Shown here: positions 8,389 to 15,980 of the stretch, piece after piece
How positions within the stretch are numbered: position 1 is the first letter of the stretch
Layout of the letters: each line of letters opens with the position of its first letter
Assembly: GCA_905210435.1 (NCBI GenBank)
Contig: CAJLWO010000021.1
Location: forward strand, 1 to 39,698
Length of the DNA stretch: 39,698 nt
Direction: 5' to 3'
From: an uncultured Bacteroidales bacterium
Lineage (GTDB): Bacteria; Bacteroidota; Bacteroidia; Bacteroidales; Muribaculaceae
Translations under genes and position numbers: made by a program
Notes under the pieces: generated by a model
The model's input: the letters and a program-made list of their open reading frames with translations, nothing else
Told to the model about the DNA's origin: nothing
The model's database searches: none

Positions 8389-10890
8389 ATGGATTACAAA
8401 TATTCATTTACTGACCTGTTCTGTAAAAAAGTTGATTTGGATAAAAATACGCAAGTCGAAGTGTCAAGTATTGTCATACCGCAAATACAGCGACCTTATG
8501 CTCAAGGACGTACGGACGAGGCTTGTACATATATAAGGAATTCATTCTTGGATGAGATTTTTGAATGCTTGTCAAGTGACAACAAGGAGATTCTTGAGAT
8601 CAATTTCATTTATGGCATCATAAAACCAGACAATGATAACTATAAAATGGAACTGTTGGATGGTCAGCAGCGACTTACGACTCTCTTTTTGCTTTATTGG
8701 TATATTATAAATGCTGAGTTCGGAACAGAGCAAGATGAAAGTATATTCGTCAGAGGATGTCTTTCAAGGTTCTTTTATGAGACAAGAGCGTCTTCTACAG
8801 TGTTTTGCCAAGAATTATCATCTTACAAAGTCGATTGGAAAGGAAAGACCCCCGGAGAGGTTATACGCAATGCAAAGTGGTATTTTAAATCATTTGACAG
8901 GGATAGTACAATTGATGCCATGCTGACTATGCTTGATTCTATACACGACAGATATACCAGACTTGGAAGAAACAATTTGTTCGCTAATCTCCAGAACATA
9001 CAATTCTATGTGAAATCTCTTGGCGTTTTCAATCTATCAGAAGAACTATATATAAAAATGAATGCTCGCGGCCTGCAACTGAGCGCATTCGAGAACTTTA
9101 AAGCAGACTTGACAAATTTTGTTTCAAACAAGGACTATAAACCGTTTCAAGAAGATGTCTCATTGTACAATAGGGATACTGCGGATAAGGTGCAATATCA
9201 TTTTGACTTTTCCGTAAGACTTGATACAAAGTGGATTGACATTTTCTGGAAGGAAGGGGATGATGACTTTGATAACTCCTATATGGCGTTTTTTACCCGC
9301 TTCTTTGCGTGCAAATATATCATATCAAGTAAGGATGATGTAAGTGACAGGGATATGCGTTCAGATAAAAACATTAAGTTCTTTTTTACTGACGCTGAAG
9401 ATCGTTCTGGCAATAATGAGTATTTTGGATTCAAGAATTTTGAAGTGCTTTTAAATCAACATCCTGATTATATCATTACGCTTGGCAAAGTCCTGGATGT
9501 TCTGTATAGCTATGACTGCAAATCTCAAGAACGATACATTTATAAAAATATGATTCCTGTTTGGGAAAGAACGTCGGAAGACAGTGGGGATGATTTTTAT
9601 TGTTGCTCATCTAAAATAAGTCAATCTGAACTTATTGCATTTGGCGCAGTAATTGAGTATATTGAAGCAATGAGTGATTTCAACCCCGTTACGTTTAGCC
9701 AATGGATGAGGGTAGTATGGAATGTAATTGAAAACACGAATATTGACAGTCTGACCCCGGTATCTTCTTTGATACGGAAATTCTCATCCGTTATTCATTT
9801 TGTAGCAGAAAGGATGGATGGGAATAAATCATTCTACACAGCACTGAGTGGGTGGCGCATGGAAAATTCTTCGGAAAGAGAGAATCGTGCTTTATTGGAG
9901 GAGGTAGAAAAAGCCAAAAGAATATCCGAGGAGCAAGAGTGGGAAGATATATGGATAAACGTAGAAAAACATCCCTATTTTAAGGGTATGGTGACATTCT
10001 TTTACAGACAAGGGATGGATAAGGCGGATTATTTAAACAATTCTATTTTTGCGAAAGAAATGTTTGATGGAAATGGAATAAGTGAAATTTACCGGAAAGG
10101 ACATGTCCTTATCCGTGCAATAGTGAGCATGTTCAATACGTGGGGAGAGATCAACGAACTCTACATCACCGAACGCTCAGAGAAAAATAAATACCTGAAA
10201 AATATCCTTGCTTCAAATGAGAAGGTGCGGACAATGCTGACAGATGTTATGTATAACGGCTCTCATACAGAGATTATAACAGCGCTGAAGGAAAAGATTG
10301 ATACAGCTCCTCAGCCATTGGCATGGGAAAATGCAGATGAGAACTGGAAAAATTTATTCGAAATGTCAATCAATCGGTTAAGGTATGACATAAGGATGTA
10401 TGATTGGATGTCAGAAAGAGAAACGCAACAGAAGGCATGTTTCCGCGTATCTTACTATGGCGGCCATATTATTTTTGCAATACCGAGGAAATGGTATGAT
10501 AAAATTGCTATAGACACAGAAAGGGCACAAATAGCTTATTCGCTATGCCGGGATTATGGTTTCTCTTTTGATGATATAAATCAGGAAATTATGTATAAAA
10601 CATATAAAGACTGCTTTGGAAATTCTTTTGGGATATCTCAGGAACGAACCGGTTGTACGGTCAAGATTATTTTTGACTTGGAACATAAACTAAGATTCCA
10701 AATTAAGTGCAAGACTAAAAAATATGCAGGAGAATTGCTCGAATCGTTTGAAAACTCTACCTATGCCGATGATGATGAATACGTGATTCTATTACCTGAT
10801 GCAGAACACAGTTCTTATAATAATTCTTATAAGAGCATTGTTTCTGTTGTGGAACAAGTATTTGAAAAAATACCGGAATTAGAAGAATAA
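8389..10890 (+). CDS. Large DUF262 protein lacking a recognisable HNH nuclease motif
   Basis: An 833-residue protein. The DUF262 core is recognisable from IVIPQIQRPYAQGR (residues 28-41) and LLDGQQRLTTLFLLYWY (89-105), and the segment ELYIKMNARGLQLSAFENFKADL matches the conserved DUF262 helix after the catalytic half. From about residue 300 onward I recognise no family; the expected D-x-EH and N-L-x-L motifs of DUF1524 are not visible. The last 180 residues (about 650-833) look like a separate alpha/beta domain. It is the last gene of the four-gene block and may act as a sensor or regulatory partner for the nuclease-bearing DUF262 protein upstream, as with paired GmrS/GmrD-like subunits. That pairing is inference from gene order. 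Confidence 0.82.
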   Translation: MDYKYSFTDLFCKKVDLDKNTQVEVSSIVIPQIQRPYAQGRTDEACTYIRNSFLDEIFECLSSDNKEILEINFIYGIIKPDNDNYKMELLDGQQRLTTLFLLYWYIINAEFGTEQDESIFVRGCLSRFFYETRASSTVFCQELSSYKVDWKGKTPGEVIRNAKWYFKSFDRDSTIDAMLTMLDSIHDRYTRLGRNNLFANLQNIQFYVKSLGVFNLSEELYIKMNARGLQLSAFENFKADLTNFVSNKDYKPFQEDVSLYNRDTADKVQYHFDFSVRLDTKWIDIFWKEGDDDFDNSYMAFFTRFFACKYIISSKDDVSDRDMRSDKNIKFFFTDAEDRSGNNEYFGFKNFEVLLNQHPDYIITLGKVLDVLYSYDCKSQERYIYKNMIPVWERTSEDSGDDFYCCSSKISQSELIAFGAVIEYIEAMSDFNPVTFSQWMRVVWNVIENTNIDSLTPVSSLIRKFSSVIHFVAERMDGNKSFYTALSGWRMENSSERENRALLEEVEKAKRISEEQEWEDIWINVEKHPYFKGMVTFFYRQGMDKADYLNNSIFAKEMFDGNGISEIYRKGHVLIRAIVSMFNTWGEINELYITERSEKNKYLKNILASNEKVRTMLTDVMYNGSHTEIITALKEKIDTAPQPLAWENADENWKNLFEMSINRLRYDIRMYDWMSERETQQKACFRVSYYGGHIIFAIPRKWYDKIAIDTERAQIAYSLCRDYGFSFDDINQEIMYKTYKDCFGNSFGISQERTGCTVKIIFDLEHKLRFQIKCKTKKYAGELLESFENSTYADDDEYVILLPDAEHSSYNNSYKSIVSVVEQVFEKIPELEE

Positions 10891-10983
10891 GTATCCTCAT
10901 ACATGGGATTTTAATGACCGTAATTATTTTATCACTGTTATTGCTTTTGATGTAGGGTATTTAGTCGCATGTTTTGTGCATTG

Positions 10984-11048
10984 CGCGGTTGAAAACCGCG
11001 GCTACTACTATTTGGCTGAGTCTCAGATGATAGTTTTAGTGGCCGCGG
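10984..11048. terminator. Two abutting palindromes between convergent genes, probable bidirectional terminator
   Basis: The first is a perfect 7-bp hairpin, CGCGGTT-GAA-AACCGCG (10984-11000). Overlapping it, 10996-11048 is a near-palindrome with CCGCGG at both ends, ACTA/CTAT-like inner arms and CTGAGTCTCAG at the centre. It separates the end of the DUF262 gene (10890) from the end of the convergent helicase gene (11055). The rest of the 164-bp gap (10891-10983) holds nothing recognisable. An equivalent CGCGGTT hairpin recurs at 25702-25720, so this is also a dispersed intergenic repeat. Confidence 0.45.
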
Positions 11049-11054
11049 TTTCTT

Positions 11055-14000
11055 TTATCTGCGGTTTGTGGGTTTGGTTAGCGTTACCTGGCGGAGGGTG
11101 CGGGTGGGGACGAACCAGAGGTAGCCGTGGACTTCGGGGTAGCCGGCTTTGTGCATCAGAGCCATGTAGCGGCGTATCTGTGAGGTGTAGGAGGGGTGGT
11201 CGTCGCCGAATTTGTAGTCGATTATTTCTACGGAGCCGTCGGGGAGGATTACGATGCGGTCGGGGCGGCGGTCGATGCCGCGGTTGGCTATCGACTGCTC
11301 GAGGTAGAGGCGCGTGTAGCCGTTGAACCAGCGTTCTACCTGCGGGTCGTTGATGGCTTCGGTGAGCAACGCCTCACACTCGGCTACGCGGTCGGCCGAC
11401 AGACGGGCGCGCACGGCGGCGCGGCGCAATGCACGGCGCAGGTCGGCAGGACGCCGTACCTTGCTCAGCACGCGGTGTAGGAAATTGCCGCGGTGGCGCG
11501 GGTCGTCGAAGTCAAACAGTTCGATGTCGGCTTCGGAGAGGGTGACAAGGCGGTCGTTGACCTCGGGATTGTAGGGCGGGAGGTTGATTACCGGAATCTC
11601 CTGCGTTTTCTCCTTTTCGGGACGCGGTGAAGTGGGTTCACCGATTTCGAGAGTGTCGTTGTCGAGCATTCCGGCGAGGGGTAACACCCAACGGCGGCTT
11701 TCGTCGTCGAGAGTATCGTCATCGGTAATGGCTTGTGCCGTCATTCTTTCCACGGCCAGCCGGAGCATTGCGTCGAGGGTGGGGGTGCGGCCGTCGGAGG
11801 CGGCTTTTTTATTGGCTTTCGGGGCTATGACAACAAGCTCGTTGACAGCACGCGTGAATGCCACATAGCTGATATTGAGGCTGTCGACAAGCTGGTCGGC
11901 TATGATGCGGCGTGACTCGTCGGCAAAAAGGCTGATGTCGGGCACTTTGGCGGTGAATTCCACCGGAACCATGGGGGGGACGACCTCCGGAGCTATGCCG
12001 CCGAAATCTTTGGGGTCGAGCGCCATCCAGTGGTAGGCAGGCTGGTAGCGGTTGGAGAAGGTCACCATCGGCGTGTTGCAGAACGGAATGATGACACAGG
12101 GGTATTCCAGACCCTTCGACTGGTGTATCGTCATGACGTTGATTGCGTCGCTCTCCGATGTCGACGACAGCGAGGAACGGTATCCGCCGCGGTCCCACCA
12201 TGCGAGGAATGAGCGTATGTCGGAATTGCCCTGCGAGCAGAAATCGTATACGAGGTCCTGAAATGCGGTGAGGAATGCGGTTTGCTCAGGGAGCACGTCG
12301 GGGATAACGTAGCGGCTTATGATTTTGTCGACTATTGCCGTCAGTGTCAGGCATGTCACGGTGGATTTTTCATCATCCTCATGCCCGTCGGGAGTGCCGG
12401 CGGTGGAAGATGAGGCGAAGTCGAGTATCTCTTTGAGCGTGGCATTGCCGGGAGGTGCCGGCGTCGCCTTGTCGGCCGTATCGCCGCTCTCGTCGCGCCT
12501 GATAGCGTCGATGGCGAGTGCGAGCGCTTCGGAGTTGGAGCATGGGCGCACGGTTCCGTCGGGGTCGGTGACGGTGGTATGGAGATAATACTGGTAGCAG
12601 TAGAGCAGGCGTGCGCGGCGGTAGGCCGGATTCTCCTCGCGCAGGTGCTCGGTAGAGCCGTCGCTGCGCTCGCGGATGGTAGTGACCATGTGGGGGAGCT
12701 GAGTGAGCCGGAGTATCTCGATAATCATCTTCACGGCAGGGGAGGACCCGATACCTACGGCGTCGGTCGATTTCACCTCGAGCTGACCGTGACGCCAGCC
12801 GGGTTGCTCGTGGCAGTGGAGCAACGTCTTGATTACGGCCTCCCCCTCACTGTGCTTGCGTACGAGGATGGCAATCTGGTCGCGGCGGTAGCCGGCCGAC
12901 AGGAGCCTGTCGACTTCGGCGACGGTGGCGCGCAACGCAAAGGGCGGTACGCGTGATTCTTCTGTATCTGCTTCGGAGTCGGCAGTATCATCGTTATCCG
13001 GCTCGAACATCAGTTTCACATGGCCCGGTATGCTATCTTTCCGCTTGGCGCTGATCTGCTGTATGGCGTTGGAATATGACTCGTCGGCGCCTGTGATGGT
13101 TGCCAGCGCATGGAATATGGAGTTGTTGAACTTCACCACCTCCGCCGAGGAGCGCCAGTTATTGTTCTGTTCTATCGACTTGCCTTCCACGGCCACCGAC
13201 TCGTCGCCGTAGATTTCTGTCACATTGTCGGATATGATATGCCCGAGCAGTTCGGGATCGGAGTTGCGGAAACGGTAGATACATTGCTTCTCGTCGCCGA
13301 TGACGAGATTTTCATGGCTGTGGGAGAGGCTTTCCATCACCAGCGGACGCAGATTGTCCCACTGCATGCGCGACGTGTCCTGCACCTCGTCGATGAGGAA
13401 ATGGCGCAGATAGTAGCCCAGGCGCTCGTAGACGAACGGAGTCTCGTCGTCGTTTATGATGTCGCGGAGCAACGTGTTGGTATCGGAGAGGAGTATTACG
13501 TTGTTGTCCTTGCAGAAATTGGCGATATGCCTAAGCAGGCAGCCGAGCAGTCCGAGCGGCGTTATGGCGTTGATAAGCACCTTGTTGCGCTCGCGTAGCG
13601 ATGTGAGAGCCACGGCGTCGGCACACAGCGAAGCCACAGCGAAGTCAAATTCCTGCGGAACACCCTTTTTGCGGTATGCCGCATTGAAACGTTTGGCGGG
13701 ATTGTCAACGGCGTCGACCACTGTCGCGGTCGGGTCGGCCATGTCGCCGGCAGCCCACTGCTCGATGCGTGAACGTATGTAGCGGTTGATTTCGGCATAG
13801 TCGCCGTATTGCATCAGTCGTGCCGCATTGGCGCGTAGCGCGGCCTCGGCGTTTTTCGTCGAGTCTTCGATTCCTTTTTCAAAAGCCGAAATGCTCTCCA
13901 CGCTGTCGAGATAACCGGTGATGGTCTTGGCATTGATCTGGAATGTCTCGTCGAGCAGGCGCGTGAATGTGGCCACGAGGTCGGCGTAGAGCGACGACGA

Positions 14001-14624
14001 GCGGGCGAGGATATTGATGGAGGCCCCGGAGTCGAACATGCGCATCATGTGGCGCGTCAGCCAGTCGGTGAGCCACTGTCGCTCGCGACGGCGCAACGGG
14101 TCGGCCGGAATCCTGTAGTTGAGCGAGGTGAACATTTCGTTGATGCCGAGCGATATGGTGGAGCTGTTGTCAAGCTCGAGCCTGAAGTTGTCGGGCATCT
14201 CGACCTCGCGGGCAAAGATGCGCAGCACGTTCTGGAAGAACGCGTCGATGGTCGACACGTGGAAGAACGCGAAGTCGGCGAGCAGTTCGTCGAGCACTTC
14301 CGAGGCGTGGTGCGCCAGAGTGCCGGCGTCGGTATGGAACAGTTCGGTGAAGTCTCCGAGGTAGGGGCTGACCGTATCGGGACGCTGTCCCGGTTCGCGG
14401 CCTGCGAGAATGGCAAGCTGGGAGATGATACGCCGTGTCATCTCCTGCGTGGCCTTGTTGGTGAATGTGATGGCGAGAATGTGCCGGTGGGCGTCCTCCC
14501 GCGGCGAGCGCAGACGCCATTTCCCTGTGTCGGGATTACGTTCGCCGAGCAGCAGGGTCAGGTATTGGCGCGTCAGGGCGAATGTCTTGCCGGAGCCGGC
14601 CGATGCTTTGTAGATATGGAGCAT
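11055..14624 (-). CDS. UvrD/RecB-like helicase with C-terminal PD-(D/E)XK nuclease (AddA-like)
   Basis: A 1189-residue superfamily 1 helicase-nuclease. Helicase motifs in order: Walker A ASAGSGKT (residues 7-14), TFTNKATQEM, Walker B LIDEVQDTS (about 407-415), GDEKQCIYRFR, TIHQSKGLEYP (about 832-842) and YVAFTRA. The C-terminus has a RecB-family nuclease: GNFLHRVL, IIDYKFG (about 1133-1139) and a Q-x-x-x-Y helix (SQIRRYMAL). Such proteins process double-strand breaks for RecA loading. No AddB/RecC-like partner is in the window, so whether it works alone or with a distant partner is open. It is the last gene of a three-gene unit, 7 bp after the SUI1 gene. Confidence 0.9.
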   Translation of the reverse strand: MLHIYKASAGSGKTFALTRQYLTLLLGERNPDTGKWRLRSPREDAHRHILAITFTNKATQEMTRRIISQLAILAGREPGQRPDTVSPYLGDFTELFHTDAGTLAHHASEVLDELLADFAFFHVSTIDAFFQNVLRIFAREVEMPDNFRLELDNSSTISLGINEMFTSLNYRIPADPLRRRERQWLTDWLTRHMMRMFDSGASINILARSSSLYADLVATFTRLLDETFQINAKTITGYLDSVESISAFEKGIEDSTKNAEAALRANAARLMQYGDYAEINRYIRSRIEQWAAGDMADPTATVVDAVDNPAKRFNAAYRKKGVPQEFDFAVASLCADAVALTSLRERNKVLINAITPLGLLGCLLRHIANFCKDNNVILLSDTNTLLRDIINDDETPFVYERLGYYLRHFLIDEVQDTSRMQWDNLRPLVMESLSHSHENLVIGDEKQCIYRFRNSDPELLGHIISDNVTEIYGDESVAVEGKSIEQNNNWRSSAEVVKFNNSIFHALATITGADESYSNAIQQISAKRKDSIPGHVKLMFEPDNDDTADSEADTEESRVPPFALRATVAEVDRLLSAGYRRDQIAILVRKHSEGEAVIKTLLHCHEQPGWRHGQLEVKSTDAVGIGSSPAVKMIIEILRLTQLPHMVTTIRERSDGSTEHLREENPAYRRARLLYCYQYYLHTTVTDPDGTVRPCSNSEALALAIDAIRRDESGDTADKATPAPPGNATLKEILDFASSSTAGTPDGHEDDEKSTVTCLTLTAIVDKIISRYVIPDVLPEQTAFLTAFQDLVYDFCSQGNSDIRSFLAWWDRGGYRSSLSSTSESDAINVMTIHQSKGLEYPCVIIPFCNTPMVTFSNRYQPAYHWMALDPKDFGGIAPEVVPPMVPVEFTAKVPDISLFADESRRIIADQLVDSLNISYVAFTRAVNELVVIAPKANKKAASDGRTPTLDAMLRLAVERMTAQAITDDDTLDDESRRWVLPLAGMLDNDTLEIGEPTSPRPEKEKTQEIPVINLPPYNPEVNDRLVTLSEADIELFDFDDPRHRGNFLHRVLSKVRRPADLRRALRRAAVRARLSADRVAECEALLTEAINDPQVERWFNGYTRLYLEQSIANRGIDRRPDRIVILPDGSVEIIDYKFGDDHPSYTSQIRRYMALMHKAGYPEVHGYLWFVPTRTLRQVTLTKPTNRR

Positions 14625-14631
14625 ACGGGTG

Positions 14632-14967
14632 TCAGATGATGCGCGAAGGGTAGCCTATGTCCGACAGGATACGCGCCACGTCATTGCGGCGGTCGCCCTG
14701 GATGAGGATTTCGCCTCCGCGTGCCGACCCTCCGGCTCCGAGGCGCTGTTTAAGGCGTGCGGCAATAGCGCTTATGTCGGCGTCGGCGTCGAAGCCCGCT
14801 ATTATTGTGGCGGTCTTGCCGGCGCGTTTGCGGTCGAGGATTATGTCGAGCCGCGGTTTCTTAGCCGGTTTGGCAGCTTCCGGGGCGTTGTCGCACGGTT
14901 CTTCGCCGGCAGGCATGTCGGGGTTGGCGGCAAGAAGGTCGGATAATTTTGATTTCCAGTCGTCCAT
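14632..14967 (-). CDS. SUI1/eIF1-like translation factor (YciH family)
   Basis: A 111-residue protein whose C-terminal two thirds matches the SUI1 fold: basic segment KKPRLDIILDRKRAGKTATII, then LKQRLGAGGSARGGEILIQGD and a final helix-strand ending in GYPSRII. The first 40 residues are low-complexity and acidic or alanine-rich. Bacterial SUI1 proteins resemble eukaryotic eIF1 and can influence start-codon fidelity in vitro, but their cellular job is not settled. It lies 6 bp after the lipoprotein gene and 7 bp before the helicase-nuclease gene, all on the minus strand, so the three are probably one operon. Confidence 0.85.
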   Translation of the reverse strand: MDDWKSKLSDLLAANPDMPAGEEPCDNAPEAAKPAKKPRLDIILDRKRAGKTATIIAGFDADADISAIAARLKQRLGAGGSARGGEILIQGDRRNDVARILSDIGYPSRII

Positions 14968-14973
14968 GAAGAT

Positions 14974-15471
14974 TTATTCCATTATGTCGATGTCATTGAT
15001 TATCTCTCCGGCATCGTGGGCGGCGAAACCTGTGGTGTCGGACAGTTCGATGTCGACGGGTTCGGCGAATTCGGAGATGTTGTGGCGGGCATTGAGCAGC
15101 TTGTCGAGAAGGTCGAGCATGCATTTCTCGTCGGTAGAGAGACGGTTGAAGCAGTCCTTCACGCTGTCGGGGCTGATGCGCATGGCAAGTTCGTAGCAGC
15201 GCAGTGCCTTGTCCATATTGTTTTCTGACTGCATTTTCTCGTCGATCACGCAGTAGAGGGCGGCTGTTTCGGCGAGGGCGGCCGGCGAAGATGTGGTGTC
15301 GGTCATGACCGATTGTGCTTCGTCGAGAGCGCTCAGCGCGGCATTGTAGTCGCCGTCGGTGATGGCGCTGCGGGCCATGGCAATGTTGCGGTCGGGATTG
15401 ATGTTGTTTCCGCAACTGACTGTCAGCAATGTAGTGAGCAGAATTGCCAGAGTGTATATATATACTTTCAT
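14974..15471 (-). CDS. Putative lipoprotein with TPR-like helices
   Basis: A 165-residue protein with a lipoprotein signal: short positive start, hydrophobic stretch, then LLTVSC with the candidate lipidated cysteine at residue 20. The mature part has helix pairs such as ARSAITDGDYNAALSALDEAQ and NMDKALRCYELAMRISPDS that look like one or two degenerate tetratricopeptide repeats. No catalytic motif is seen. It is first in the operon with the SUI1 and helicase-nuclease genes and shares a divergent promoter region with the membrane-protein gene at 15551. Function unknown. Confidence 0.75.
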   Translation of the reverse strand: MKVYIYTLAILLTTLLTVSCGNNINPDRNIAMARSAITDGDYNAALSALDEAQSVMTDTTSSPAALAETAALYCVIDEKMQSENNMDKALRCYELAMRISPDSVKDCFNRLSTDEKCMLDLLDKLLNARHNISEFAEPVDIELSDTTGFAAHDAGEIINDIDIME

Positions 15472-15504
15472 AGTTTAATTGATAAAAACGGATACATTAT
15501 ACGA

Positions 15505-15512
15505 CAAAGATA
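15505..15512 (-). promoter_or_regulatory. -7 box for the lipoprotein/SUI1/helicase operon
   Basis: The minus strand reads TATCTTTG, a full match to TAnnTTTG, 33 bp before the ATG at 15471. The -33 element is not clear. It lies back to back with the plus-strand box at 15526-15533, making a compact divergent promoter. Confidence 0.5.
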
Positions 15513-15525
15513 GCGAAATTTGTTA

Positions 15526-15533
15526 TATATTTG
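15526..15533 (+). promoter_or_regulatory. -7 box for the membrane protein/polA unit
   Basis: TATATTTG matches TAnnTTTG and lies 17 bp before the ATG at 15551. This supports the 15551 start over a longer reading from 15479 that would begin upstream of the promoter. Confidence 0.5.
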
Positions 15534-15550
15534 TAGAAAATCGAGTAAAC

Positions 15551-15976
15551 ATGAAAAAAAATAAAGAAAATAAAGATGCCGAAAAGCTGTCGGCGGAGGA
15601 AAAAATAGCAGTCGACAGCCTCATTGATACTCTTGACGACAATGAAACTCCGGCCCGCGACAGATTCAAGCGGTGGGAGGCCGACGAGGAGCGCGCCGCC
15701 ATGTTTGAAGAAGAGGAGAAGCGGCCGCTGCTGTCGGTAGCCGGCCTGATGCTCGGACTGCTTTGCTGGATAGCGCTTTTCGCGCTTCCACGACCGGGAT
15801 TTGACAATCTCGACAAGCAGCTGTATGCGATGATGGCAATCACAATCGGAGCGTTTCTGATGAGTTTTTTCGGACGCCGGAGGGCGTTCGGCATGTCGGT
15901 GATAGGGATGCTGGTGTCGGGCGGACTGATGCTGTTCCTGATTATAGCCCTGATAGTGATTTTAGTGACAAAATGA
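15551..15976 (+). CDS. Small membrane protein of unknown function
   Basis: A 141-residue protein: a charged, lysine- and glutamate-rich N-terminal 50 residues followed by three hydrophobic helices (about residues 58-80, 90-108 and 112-140) and almost no C-terminal tail. No family recognised. The start follows a TAnnTTTG box by 17 bp. Its stop is 4 bp before the polA start, so it is almost certainly co-transcribed with DNA polymerase I, although a functional link is not evident. Confidence 0.72.
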   Translation: MKKNKENKDAEKLSAEEKIAVDSLIDTLDDNETPARDRFKRWEADEERAAMFEEEEKRPLLSVAGLMLGLLCWIALFALPRPGFDNLDKQLYAMMAITIGAFLMSFFGRRRAFGMSVIGMLVSGGLMLFLIIALIVILVTK

Positions 15977-15980
15977 CGGC

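Noticed and set aside
11055..14624. Possible AddB or RecC partner gene next to the helicase-nuclease
   Set aside because: The neighbouring genes are a SUI1 factor and a small lipoprotein; nothing with a nuclease or inactive-helicase signature is in the window.
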